Origin: Aptenodytes patagonicus
Lineage: Eukaryota; Chordata; Aves; Sphenisciformes; Spheniscidae
Assembly (NCBI RefSeq): GCF_965638725.1
Contig: NC_134959.1
Coordinates: 11,846,417-11,910,416 of the forward strand
Length of the DNA stretch: 64,000 bases
Direction: 5' to 3'
In this document: positions 49,153 to 61,684 of the stretch, piece after piece
Position numbering within the stretch: the stretch's first letter is position 1
How the letters are laid out: the number at the start of each line of letters is the position of its first letter
The notes under the pieces: model-generated
What the model was told of the DNA's origin: nothing
Database searches by the model: none
What the model saw: only the letters and a program-made list of their open reading frames with translations
Program-made: the position numbers and the translations under genes

Positions 49153-50076
49153 CATGCCTGTTTGTACCTGAAAGACCATAAATTTATCTGTTTGCAGAGT
49201 ACTGGCACATCGCCTGGGAACTTCCATTAAAAGATGTAGTTCTACTGCAGTGCACCTCTCAGTGTCAAAGGTGGCATCTTTAGCATGCAAAGGAAAGCTT
49301 TAAGGTCATGCCTGTGGTAAAAAGAATAATCCCTGATTAATCTGACAGCAGATTCAGCATCGCCTTCCTGTGGGGCTGTTGGGGTATTTTCTCCAGTGAT
49401 GTTGCAGCCCGCTCTGGCTCCCAGCTTTTATGTTATTCCATTTTGTCGTGTTGCACAAGCCTTGCTCTAGGATGAATGTATGAATTTGTATTTTGGTGAT
49501 GTGAAGCAATCTAGCCCTGACCTTGCCGCAGTTCCTTACATACACATAAAGTGTCCTCTGAAGCCAGGGAGAGTTTTGCTCTAAAAGCTAATGGCAGGAC
49601 AGGTCATGTCTTCTATGTCCCGGGCAGGGAAGATCTGCCTGCATGCCCATGATTCCCAGACCTTCCTAGCATCTTCCTGTCTGATAGGGAGGAGACTCAT
49701 AACCTGGGTTCACACGTACAGCTTTGTGGTGTGACCGGGCTATGTAAATTCATGAAAATGAGTCCCCCCCAGCACAACTAATGGGCACAGCTGTGAAATA
49801 CAACCTTTTCTGAAGAACCCATTCCTGGTCCTGCCTCCTCCCGCCCCATGCCAAAGTAATGAACTAACCCCATTTACAATTGTTTTGCCCGACATATGGG
49901 TCCCAGATAGGGAGAAATAGCCAAAAGAAGGCAAATTTAACTCAATGTGGGAAAGTTCCTACTGCACTGGGCGTGGGTATATACTGGTGAGCTTGGCTCT
50001 ACAACAGGGAAAGGACAAAAAGCCAAAGAGAGGAGAAAAGCTGAGCTGGGAGGGAGGGGCAGAGGAAGATTTTGTG

Positions 50077-50149
50077 TGCGCCTGGGAAGGAAACAATGGG
50101 ACAAGGGGAAGGAATTAAAAGAACCACATCCTTCTCTGCATCATAGCCC
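50077..50149 (+). repeat. Copy 2 of a dispersed direct repeat
   Basis: 'gggacaaggggaaggaatta', then 'aaagaaccacatccttctct' and 'gcatcatag'; pairs with copy 1 at 49079-49152, same orientation. It could be two members of an unnamed interspersed repeat or a local duplication. Confidence 0.5.
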
Positions 50150-51080
50150 TGCAGTTTAAGTTACTCCCTCACGCTGGACCAACCCATAGCGCCCTACTTC
50201 TAACACTGCTCCCCTGTGACTGCTGTGGTGAAGATCCATCCCATTAGATGTGTCTCGACCAGGAACCATTAGGGCAGCAATGCTCTTAGCGTGTTAGACC
50301 AAACCTCCCTCCTTCTTTCCAATGACATTTTGATGTGTCCCCCACCCTTGCTGGCCTATCCCAAGCCCCTACAATTAAGCTCCAGCCCCACAGCCTCTGC
50401 TGCACATAAGCCAAAAGATGTTCCTCCCTTCCCTCCACCTCTGACCCCACAGCCAAGCCAACCCTGCCCCAGGGAGACTAGCTCTCTCCAAAGCTCCCCA
50501 CAAACATTCAGTGGGGAGGTCCTTCCCACCCACCCCACTTCCCTGCAATGCCTCTTGGGGAAGAGCTACACAAGGAAAGGACAAAGGCAAGATGGTATTT
50601 CCTTGCATGCTCTTGTACCTATGTCCTCTCCTCTCATTTCTGCTTCTGCTATGTTTTCCAAGCTCATCGTCTTGTTTGTGAACTGCTGCATGTCTCATTA
50701 ATGACAATATAGGTGCTTTTCCATTATTGCTATATTCCATAATATTTGCACTATTCATAATATTCACCCTTGTACACTCTTTGTATGTTCAAAGCATTTG
50801 CAACTATTTACTGCTTATTTCTCCCAAAAGCAGTGCAAGGGAAGTGAACGTGTCAGCACTCGCAGCCCCACTTAGCAGATGGACCAGTCAATACAGAGAG
50901 GATAAGAGTTATCAGCAGGAGCCTCAGCATTTGAGTGTCCAGCATGAGGTCTTTTGGTCTGAACAACCCAGAAATAGGTCTCCTCAATTTACTGTTCCCT
51001 TCAGATGAAAAAAAAGTCTGCAAGTGCCCATTCAGTGGGTCACCTTAGGAGCTCTCAGCCACGTACAATGAGCAAAAATG
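50150..51080. other. Intergenic, nothing recognised
   Basis: Unique-looking sequence, C-rich around 50340-50560; no domain-bearing frame. Confidence 0.5.
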
Positions 51081-51084
51081 ATTT

Positions 51085-51320
51085 AAAAAATGCATGTGTG
51101 TTTATAAACACACACACATACATGCATATACATATGCATGGATATATGGATATATGGATATATGGATATATGCACCTACATATGGGTATACATACATATA
51201 TACCCATGCAATGTATAATGTATATCTAAGGTAGAACTGCAAATATATAATAACATGTATATTATATTGTAGATATTATATATATCATATATGTTATATA
51301 TTATAATATATATACATGCC
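51085..51320. repeat. Compound AT-rich microsatellite
   Basis: An (AC) start, then four GGATATAT units at 51140-51171, then a long TATA/ATAT-rich tract. It includes a perfect 9-bp inverted repeat at 51182-51207 (ATGGGTATA / TATACCCAT, 8-nt loop). Low-complexity and likely variable in length. Confidence 0.9.
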
Positions 51321-51329
51321 TATGAGATA

Positions 51330-54300
51330 TAATCAGGTTTCATTTTGCTTCAATAAGCCTTTGACTATGGTCAAGGTATCTATCTGAACGTTTGAGGTTG
51401 CCTGTTTGGAGGGTGAACAATAAATGTCCAACTTCCCTGTCTCCAGAGAGCAGAGGAGCTTTATCCCTTCCTCGTAGCACCTGTTGAGAGCGTTGGGTTG
51501 ACATTCAGCAGCAGAAGCCTAAAACAACCTGAATGCCACCATCCTCTCAGCTTTCTAAGTCCTACGGCTCTGAGGTCACACCATAATAAATAGTGCTACT
51601 ACCTGGAGAGCTTCTGTCGCTGAGAACAAGGCGAGTATGAGGGGACAGGTTACACACTTGGAAGTGTAGCGAGTCCTTCAGGATTTATTTGTTCACTCCA
51701 GAGAGAAAGTGAGTCATGAGAAACCTTAAGGTGGAGCACTCAAAACAAGGAGTGTATAAATTATTAGCAAGGGAAGGTCAGCACTAGTCCTTCAAGTCTG
51801 AGCATGTCCCATTGTCGATGGTACATAAATAATACTAGTTGGATGCCTGTGGTTGCAGGAGAACAGCTATCACACTTCTAGTCTCTGACACGTCTCTGAC
51901 TCATACAATATCATCAGTGAGGCTGATCTCAGTTTTCTTAAAAAAAGGTAGTTAAGGTTACAGGAGTAAAGTGGTAAAAAATGGAACTCGATCAACAGAC
52001 CCAGTTTCAAGTCAAAGCTGCATGCTTGACAAGAGCCAGGTTTGTTTTTTTTAAACCAAACCAAAACCCCTTTACTACATGGAGAGCCAAATGCAGGGAT
52101 GGGAGATGGACCTGAATTCCACTTGCACTCGTGCAGCAATGCAATTAATCATCTGGTCAGATAAAATCCGATTGCAGAATCTTTATTAGTACACTGATGC
52201 AAACGAAAGAAAGTACACTGCCTGTTTTCTTCAGATCACAGGTTGAGTTTAGAGCATTTGCAGATAGGAAAAAAATCAGTTGACTTCTTCAGTGAGCAGG
52301 AATGACTAATGATTCACTTGGAGGTATCTGACAAGAACACTGAGATTTATTTTTTTCCTAAGATAAACTCTTCTATACTATTGATTTTAAAGAAAATATT
52401 CTGCGGATAACACACCTAAGTACAATAAATATGTTATCCTTAAATCCACTGATACTTGTGGCATTCCATGATGTAGCATCTAACTACTGAGTACAGCTGT
52501 CCAAAGGCTGTAGGTTCTGGTATTTTCAGCAATATCAACTGTATCAACTATGGGGGAATCCAGGCCATTATTGTAGTTTATTATCCAGCTGTGACTGCTC
52601 TTAGACATCTGTGACACCACATCTCTTGTAGAGCTTCTGAGTACCTTTTGCACTGGTAGTAAGCTTTTCTTCAGATACTCTCCAGTAATTTCTTATTATG
52701 GATTGAAGTTGGACAGGTGAGCTGCATCATAGAGATGGGGCAAATCCTGAATGGTACAGAGCAACAGAAGCTTCTGTGGAGTGTGAAAGTATACAATCAT
52801 ATACCTTTATCTGGTCTTCTGCTAAAACATACGTAAGTCATTTCACAGACATCTGCATCAGAAAGAATGCATTGAGTGAAAAAGCTACTTTTTCAGCATT
52901 TTTCTATTTAGAAATTCAAGAGCACAATCCTACCACAATTCAGCAGTTGGAAGGAATGCCAGGAAAAGCTATATATATACATACAACAGACAACATAGTC
53001 ATCAGTCTGCCTTGTCTCAAGGAGATTCTCTTGTGCATTTTTCTTTCACCTACAGTCAGTCTAAGATACTTTGATCCCTACATCCAAATAGATATCTGGC
53101 TGAAAGAAAAGGAGCCAAGAGACCATAGAAATGCAAAGCCAAGGCCAGGTGTTCTCAGTGAGCTGTGGGGGATGAGGTGGATGGGGCACCCTGGACTGCT
53201 TGGATGGAGGGGACCAGCTAGAACAGGGGTATGCTGAGCATGAAAATGCTTGTGGTTCAATGGCTCCTGTCCCAGCTGGAATAGGGCAGGTGACAACTGG
53301 GTGATGCCTCTACAAAACCTGAATGTGACCGATGCCATCCCTGCCCCTCCTTGCTCTCAGGCAGTGGGTGGTAGGAATGGTGACGCTCCTGCCCTCTGAC
53401 TCTTGAGGCAGGAGGCAAGAAGGATGTAGTTCTCGTGTTTGGGTAAGGATCCTATTTGGGCCCATTTTCATATATGCACACTTTCCAGTCTCAGTGCCAT
53501 CTGACTTATCAGCGCTTCCTTTGCAGCCACCACTTTCTGCCTGGGATAATTCTCAGCTCCTCTGGTGACACTACAGTGCTGGCAGAGTGTGCCTTGCTGG
53601 TGATTTACTGAACTCTAGTCTTAAAATGCAATTTTGAATTTTAATGAGGTTCAACACTGTGCAAAACTGTACAAAGTTCAATGAAATAACTTTGCATTTT
53701 TTTCCTGTCTACATACATCTGTAGCTATGTGTCTTGGCTTAATGTAATATATTTGTGGATGTGGTCCATACATCCCTTTGATTTGAGACTCTTAAAACAT
53801 TTTACAAACAAACATTATCTGTGGAGTAGACAATCCTTACTCTGAACCATTCCTACCCCTCAGGATAGCTGAGATGCAGGGGAGACGTATCTTCTTCTGC
53901 ACAGCAGTTATATTTTTCAGGACGCCAAAAAATCTGACACTGAACTGGCCAAGAAAAGAGACGACTCTCTTGCTTTGGTAACTGGATGTCAACTTCCTGC
54001 CTGTCAGACAACTTTAATTAACACTCGACCTTGTCTGGTTTGCAGATTTATTTATCTTTTTGCTTTCTGATCAACAAAAATAATAGAAAAGGTCTTTGAA
54101 AAATAATAGAAAACATATCTGAAAAATGCCAATCATTGTACAAACAACAATGGCTGAAATCGGGAGATAGAATTTGCTTTGCATTTGTGGGGAGTGGCAG
54201 AAGGAAGCAGCACCACTGAATGGCTGGGATATCATCTTCAAGTTATAAGATCCTTTTCTAAGCCATTTCAACGAATGTTATATGCTGAGTTTGCCTCATC

Positions 54301-57300
54301 CTTCTCTACCTTCTGCAATCACATGGTTACTCACTTGTGCAGCAATAGTTAGGGGAAGGAGCCAAAACATAATTGCCTTGTTTAGATAGCTGAACTTCTG
54401 AAAAGCATAAAACCTAACCTGATTTGTAAGTGCTGCCTGTGGACTAGGCCCACATATGTACATTTTGCCTAGAACAGTATTTTTCTTGTGCATTTCTGCA
54501 GGCACAGTGAGTGCTGAGATCATGTGCATGCAGTTTACTCATGCAGAAATAAAGTAATGAAGTGCAGTCTCTTGCCTGTTTTCTTCTTTGGGAGGTGCTA
54601 CAGAGGGCTGCCATTTTCAAAGCAATTGTCAGTGAAATTGTGTCTGCATCCTTTTGTGTGAAACAAAAGAATGAGACAAGACACAATAAGATTTACAAAC
54701 TAATCAGAGGTTTGGCAGCTGCTTTAGATCACAGAAAAATGTCTTGATCCACATACATTTAAATGAACAAATAACCGACTTAACTACTTAAGCAGTGCTA
54801 TCATTCTTTGTCAGTGTGATCCTCATGCCTATGCAAAGTGTATGAATGCTTTTATGCAGAGCAGAGCAGCATGTTAGAGAGAAGATTAGTGACTCACAGT
54901 TCCTTGCAATGAACTATACCAAAAAAAGAAGTTTAAACCTGTAAGCTCAGAATTGCTCTGCCATCATCACACTGGCACATTGCTATGACACAGCTGACTG
55001 GGAGCACAAACAACTTCTCAGAGAAATTCATAACAAAAAACATATATTTATTCCTTTTAAAAGACAGGAGGAATAACCCCCAAAGCTGACCAAGCTATTT
55101 CCTTCTGTCCCCTTTGTTATTTTCTAGTATCTCTGGGCCTGAGTCAAAACCACTGCTGTCCACCCAAGCCTTCCCACTGACTTCTGTGGGGTTTGGATGG
55201 GGCTTGCTTGTTATCAAGCTTTGGTGCTGACCTTAGTCTGCCATCTCATCTCCCAGGCTCCCAGGAAGAGAGAATACAAGACCCCAAACAACGAGAGGAA
55301 AGAATTCAGGTTACAGCTGCCTGGGACAGGTTTCAATATGTGTTTTGAGATAACTGGTATTGAGGCATGGCTTCAAAATCCAAATAAAGGAGTGATGTCT
55401 TGGCATGATATCCCAGCACGTGTTTGAAGAGCACCAAACACCATAAAACTGGAGGCTTTGGGCAGTGCCACTGATTTAATAATAAAAAAATAAAAAATAG
55501 AACTGTGATTGAATTTGAAATTTGACCATATTCCTTGTTCTCTCAACTTTGCTGATACACATTACCGCTCCATTTTTTTCTGGGAAAATAGGAAATAAGG
55601 ACAAACCTTGAAGGTGTAGCTTTCTGCCTGGACCTGCAGTGCTTTAGGCAGCTGTCTGCAAGTGGCCCAGGCATAAATCTTGTGTCATCCAGAACAGCAC
55701 AGAGGGCATCTCAGTCATTCCCAGGCTTGCTAGCAGAGCCTCAGCAAACTATTGCCATGCATTTTGGTCCTTGCCCAGGACACATCCTCTAAACATTGCT
55801 CCTTGCAGACCAGCAGCCTTCTATTCTCCCGTCAACTGTGTTCCCATCTATTCTGTACAAAAAATGTGAAGCGCAAGGAAGAAAAAGTCAATGAGTGTTC
55901 CATTTATCCAGTAAGACCTTGCATACGAGATGGAATAGCACGTGGCACCAAGGACAACATCAAAACACAGCTCTGCTTAAACACGGTGGGTTTTGACTAA
56001 AGAAGTAAAACCAGGAACTAGTAAAAATTAGAGGAATAAGGTACAGTTTAATAACCACAATAAACAGCTACTAACCATGCGGTAGTGCAGAGGTTTCCGT
56101 AAACCCATGAACTTTGCGAGACTGCTGGGAACATCCAGTGATATCTTCTCAGATGAGAGAGCAGGAGGAAAGAAAGACGGGGTATTCCTCAATTCATCCC
56201 TTTATTCATACCTAAGGAAGAAATGTCTTCTGCTGATGATAAACCACAGCAAACACAAGAAGCCACCCCTCTGTCACAATGCACAAACCTGCATTCATGA
56301 AGTAGGGTGCATCCAGCATAGAGCACCCCCAAACTTCTGCATTTTAGGAGGATCAACTACCTGCTTTGTGGACATGCTCTGCCTTTGGGATTTCTCTGCT
56401 GTTCCTGAAGGGCTGTGGCTGCTTCAGGGAAAGAGGAGAATTTCAAAAAATCACACTTTTAGGCTACTGCATTATTATGGGTGACAATTTTCATCATCCT
56501 TTTTAAAGGGGTGGTTCAGTGGCCTTTTGAGGATTTGAGTGTATTTTATTTTTGCTGTTTGGACGAGATAGACTACAACCATGGATTTGAAAAATAAAGT
56601 TATTTAATACCCCACTGGCTTTAAAAGAGAAGGTTTGGCGTACACATCTTCCTTTTGGGATTTTGAGTTCTCAGATCTGAACCCCACGCAGCAGGGGAGC
56701 CATCATTTGGCAGTAATGCAAAGTGTGGCACGGTGACATTTTTGTTCACACAAATCCATGCACACACAGAATTTTGCTGACATGCAGGTAAATGTTTAAT
56801 GAAACTGTAGCTGGATAAACTAATACTCTGAGAAATAAAGTCACTTGAAAGCGTGGCTCCATGAGTGAAAAACTGGTATCAACATCCTATTGCTATAAGT
56901 GGACCCGAGTACCACTGCAGGCCAGGAGTATGAACCCTGAGAGCTCAGCTCCTTGTTGTAACAGCAGTATGAATGTATTGGATGAGTTTTTAGTTTAAAG
57001 AGCAATAAACCTTCTGCCAATCAACCCCAAAATATACGTAACCACTGATTCCTCATCCCTGCATATTGATGACTAACCTGATGTGTTTCTTATTCTCATC
57101 ACATTCCTGTTTTGGCTGTTTTCTGTTTTGTTTAGTAAACTCAGATGTGCTAAACAATGCTATAGGACTTCTCCTCTCCACTCTCAGTATCATTTTGTAC
57201 TACAATGCTTCAGTGCCACTTAATACTGTGACAAGAAATAATGCATTGACTGCAATATATATTGCTTGTGTTCTTCTTCACTGCAACAATGAGTCATTAT

Positions 57301-60300
57301 TCAGAGTATGTTTATGTAATATCATAAATACCAATCTCTGGTATTTATGCAGCATAGTATTTACTTGGGCAAGTTGCCACATGCACTAAAGAAGTAAACA
57401 AAGAGCTATTCTTTGGAGGGTTAAAAAAATCTTAAAATGAATCCAATTTTCCTTCATAAGGCACTCCTTGTTATTTTACCTAAAGTGGCTCTTTAAGATA
57501 TACAGTATGATAAAACACACAATTCCTGGGAGATGTAATTATGGTTCCTAAGAGACTGGTGAATAAACAATCACGAATAGAGTGTTTGTTTTCCCTAGGT
57601 TTTTCTTAACTATTAATGGAAGGCATTAAAAAAAATGGGGAGGAATGTGTTGGGTTGATAAATGGTAAGAAAAGTTGAGGAGCGCACTTCACTGAACACA
57701 CAGGGTTTCTGCTAAAAGCAGTACTATTTTATTGGATTGCAAATACTCCTATTTTGCAAATGCATTTGCGGTGAGTGTAAATACCACAGTGGACTCTTTG
57801 TTTGTTATATTTACTGTACTGTGTACATCAATGGCACAACGTGTGTTCTAAAGTAAAGCGTTTGCCTTGTCTCACATTACCTTTAAGCATTAACACAAAC
57901 AACTTCCTTCGAATCAAGGTGACAAAATCTTCTGCATTGTACGAAATGTTCTGTCTGACACAAATTCCTAAGGAACGGCAGGGGAGCCCCATCCGGTACA
58001 GCGCTGAGCCATTGCAAATACTTTTCTAGCAAATCAGGGATACTGCAGTCAACCCTACACACGTGTGGCTGCTGAAAACCTAGAAGACAGCTAAAGATAA
58101 GCTGAATCAACAGCTGAAGAAAACCTTTTTGCAACCTGTGTATATCAGAATGCAATTGAATCAGGGGCAGTGTTTAATAATATTGGTGCCCATAAAGTCA
58201 TTCAAGTGATCCATCACCTAAAACCAGAGGCTCCCAAAGCCACTGGTCACCTCTCTACATCAGTTACCTCTTCTGTAAATCAGATGTTGATGAAACCAAG
58301 CTATTCATTCTATTCGACGGTGTGAATCTTCAACTTGCTGTCATCAGTAATGTTTAAGCAAATCATGGACTTCATAGGACCCTCGCAGAAGCACAGCTTC
58401 ACACCGCAGGGCCTGGACATGCACCAGCACTTGTCACCGCAGGTTTTTAACCTCATGAATGTAATGATCAGGTCTTATAAGTTTAGCAGAAACAAACATA
58501 GACCTCACATTCCTCCTATGGCAAGTAGGTGTCAGAGCAATAGATCACACTGCTGTAGTTAACATGCATTTATGATCTACTCATTTCCTTTAAAAAAAAG
58601 ACAAGACAGCAAACGTAATGATAAAGTCTATTTTGTACCAGATTTGAAGTAAATGCTGATGCCATTACAGGCAGAAAAAGCACACAGCTCATGAGTTATT
58701 GCCTAAGTGATGGGAGATATTTTGTCTCTTTCTATCCTGCACATACAGATTTGAAAAAATGGCTACAAGAAAAATATATGCACAGGATGAATCTGGTCAA
58801 ACTAGTACTTGTTCTTGTCTTAAGGATTTATTAGAGAAGTGAATAAACATGCTTGTTGTGGTAATTAACCCCATGTAAATCACAAATCCTGCCTTTATAG
58901 GGTTTTGTTTGTGCTGCTATCATTAAGGGCCATTCAGTGTTTCCAAACAGGAGGCAGGCCCGAGGGTAAACCTCAGCAAATGAAGGGGGGAGATGCACAA
59001 AATGGGTGACAAGGGGGCCCTGGCAGGGGGACCCCATCAGCAAGCTAGCCCCCTTGTCACTGGTTCGCTTCCTTGAGAGTCCAGAGAAAGGAAAGACAGC
59101 AGCAATAAAAAACATGGAATCCTACAATCTTTGGGCAGTCTCAGTTTGGTAACTGTGTTTCTGTAATCTAGAAAAAAAGATTTACTTCCAACCTCTCTAC
59201 TCCCCGGCTCTGTTCATGTGAGTCCCGTTTCCCTTGCCCACGCGAACAGGGTTTGGCCAGCCCTGCGCTGCCCTGGTGTGTGTGGCACGTGTGTGGTGTG
59301 TGCGAGGCACAGGGTATGGCCATCATCCCACACTGCAGGCTGATGAGGAGCTAACTGTTCATGCGATGCTGGGTTAGCTGCTCCTCAGCCTCTAGATGGT
59401 CCCTTCCACAGTCTACCGAAATCTGCAGGAATCTTTTCACTGATTTCAATGGGCATTGGATCAGATTTAATGTTCCCAAACCAGATGCCGGAACAGATGT
59501 ATGGTGGCAGTGCTAGTTCAGCCCTCAGGAACAGCCCCTTATCTTCTCCTTTGGTTTGTAGGGCCCATCCTGCCCTGTTTTTTCTAGCAGTTAACACCAC
59601 ACCATTAGTAACAGAAGTCTATGTCTAATAGGAAATGCTTTCTCTCCTGTAACAAAGCCCTCAAATTAATCAGCAGCAGTGTGATGCCTTCGAAGAAAAT
59701 CTGAATTGACACTATAACGCTGACTGAGCGGATACTTCAGTAACTTGCTAGACCTCTTGCTGACATCTGCTATATACAGCATACAAATGATTAAGGTTAA
59801 GTAATAGCAACAAGGAATGAGATAGTTTCTACAAGCACACTTCTGATCACTTTGGTAAGGAGTGGTCCATCAAAGATGCCTTTCAGTTCAGGACACTTCT
59901 TACTAGAGGAAGTTTAATCAGTGACTAATCTGCAGCCATCCAGTTAGGAGCATGCTGGAGAATCAAAAATACAAGCTCTTCATAGGTCAATACTGCTTGT
60001 GAGACAACTACACTTTTCCTCTCGTGCTATGAACCCATCTTGTCTTCTGGCTGCACTGAAGAGAAAATGATCACCCAACAAAGACAGTACAACACAGCAA
60101 AATTGAAAACACATTTAGCAATTTGCATACCTTGCATGCCATAGAACACCCCCAAATCCTGGTGGAAATGTGCATAATGTGCCAGACATCTTGAACCCAG
60201 GAACTCCCCTCCCCATAATCCCTCGGGACCGAAAAGTTTCTGATTGTACTCCAGCTTCCCCATAAAAGCTTCATTGTTACTGCAGCCCAGCCTTTACCAG

Positions 60301-61515
60301 GAGTCATGGCATTGGGCCACAGCCTCCAGGGACACTCTCAAGCTGCACAAAACAAGTTTTTCCAAACAGTTTAAGTATTTCCCAGCCCAGACTCTCACAT
60401 TCTAGTTGTTTGTGCAGGGACAGTTACCCACCAAGCCCTGCCTAAAATACTGGTTGTTTAAACTCCACAGAGACATTTTTTACTAACATTCCCTACTACT
60501 GTAACCTCTTGACCATTTAAAACTACTATTAACGGGCAGACTCCATAGGCCTAATGTCAAGGAGTCATCCCTGCTGAAAAAAAGCAGCAGTCAGACAATG
60601 AATACATAATTGCTGCTTCCTCTGGACCACTACTTCAGCTAGCAATTTCTTAGTTTAACTGGACTTAGCAGCAGTCCGTGAGATACTTGCAGCATCAACT
60701 GAACAGCTCTTAGTTGCGATAGTATTTTGTGATGAAAACAGGAAAATTTACTCAAGGGGAGTTGACTTGGTTCAGTGGCACTGGAGGAGCTGTATCCCTT
60801 GGAGGGGCCTGGGCCACCCTACGGGCAGCAGTACCAGGGTGCCAGCTCAGTGCTCAGCTCCCTTGCTTGGTGCCCAGAGCACCCCAGCCGCAGGGGCAGG
60901 TTTCCATGGCCAAATTTTGGAGGGGCTGTGTCCAAGCTCCCATGCAGAGATTTCACCCTCTTTTCTAATAAGGCAGCACCACAGTGGGAAGAAGCCATTG
61001 CAAAATTGCTTGTTGTACTTAAATTTCTACCCTGGGAATTAGCGGGGATCCCGGTGTTTGTGTCAAGGGCACAGACAAGGCTGGGTGCAGGGATTTGATG
61101 GCAGCAGGTAGAGGCTGGGGACAAGGAACATCACCGAGACACTCTGCAGCTGCCATGACAGTCTCTGAAGGTGTCTGTATTGCACACTGCTTGTTTGCAA
61201 GGGGACACCACAGTCAAAAGCTCCATGATAGTGGCTCCGGCTCCCCTAGCCTCACTTCAAAAAGCAAGAGCCTCCTCCTCTCCAGCACGTTTCTGCCAAC
61301 CTCTTGAATATGCTCTATACGAACACCGATCCATCATGACCTCCCTGCTCGCAGCAAAGGGCTGGCAGCCTGAAATACACTGCTTCTGAGGATTTGATGA
61401 CAGTGGCTACTTTCTGCAGAGACAGCAGCAGCCTACCCACCCATCCCAGCCAGCCCCATGGGAGCCGCTGAGCTGCATCTTCCTTCCCTGCAGGACAGCA
61501 GCTTCCCAGCCCCAC
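51330..61515. other. Intergenic, nothing recognised
   Basis: AT-rich to mixed unique DNA. Short copies of the 'cactga-ttca-tggg' motif of the old palindromic repeat occur at 55169-55186 and 59436-59470. A motif 'gtgacaactgggtga' at 53290 is shared with 44975. The longest open frames (for example 107 hydrophobic codons at 57066-57389) have no domain and follow from AT-rich composition. Confidence 0.5.
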
Positions 61516-61519
61516 TTAA

Positions 61520-61680
61520 ACTGGAGCAGTTTAATATCCCTCAATATCCCACACATTCCCCTCCATTATAGTCCTAATCAAGCTAATCATGGCACTCATT
61601 TGCTAAATTAGTACTAATTAATGAAATGCTAATTTTAAAAAGGGCTGACTAATTCATGGCTTCTCTCTCAGCGCTTCTGA
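61520..61680. promoter_or_regulatory. Homeodomain-motif-rich AT block, candidate conserved non-coding element
   Basis: About eight ATTA/TAAT homeodomain cores in under 160 bp, including 'tactaattaatgaaatgcta' at 61611-61630, two 'ctaatca' (61570-61590) and 'ctgactaattcatgg'. The flanks are GC-richer. It lies about +56 kb from CEBPA. Conservation is a guess from word composition. Confidence 0.3.
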
Positions 61681-61684
61681 GGCA

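Noticed and set aside
57066-57389. 107-codon hydrophobic frame resembling a membrane protein
   Set aside because: T-rich DNA yields hydrophobic residues by chance; there is no ordered set of helices, no promoter and no homology I recognise.
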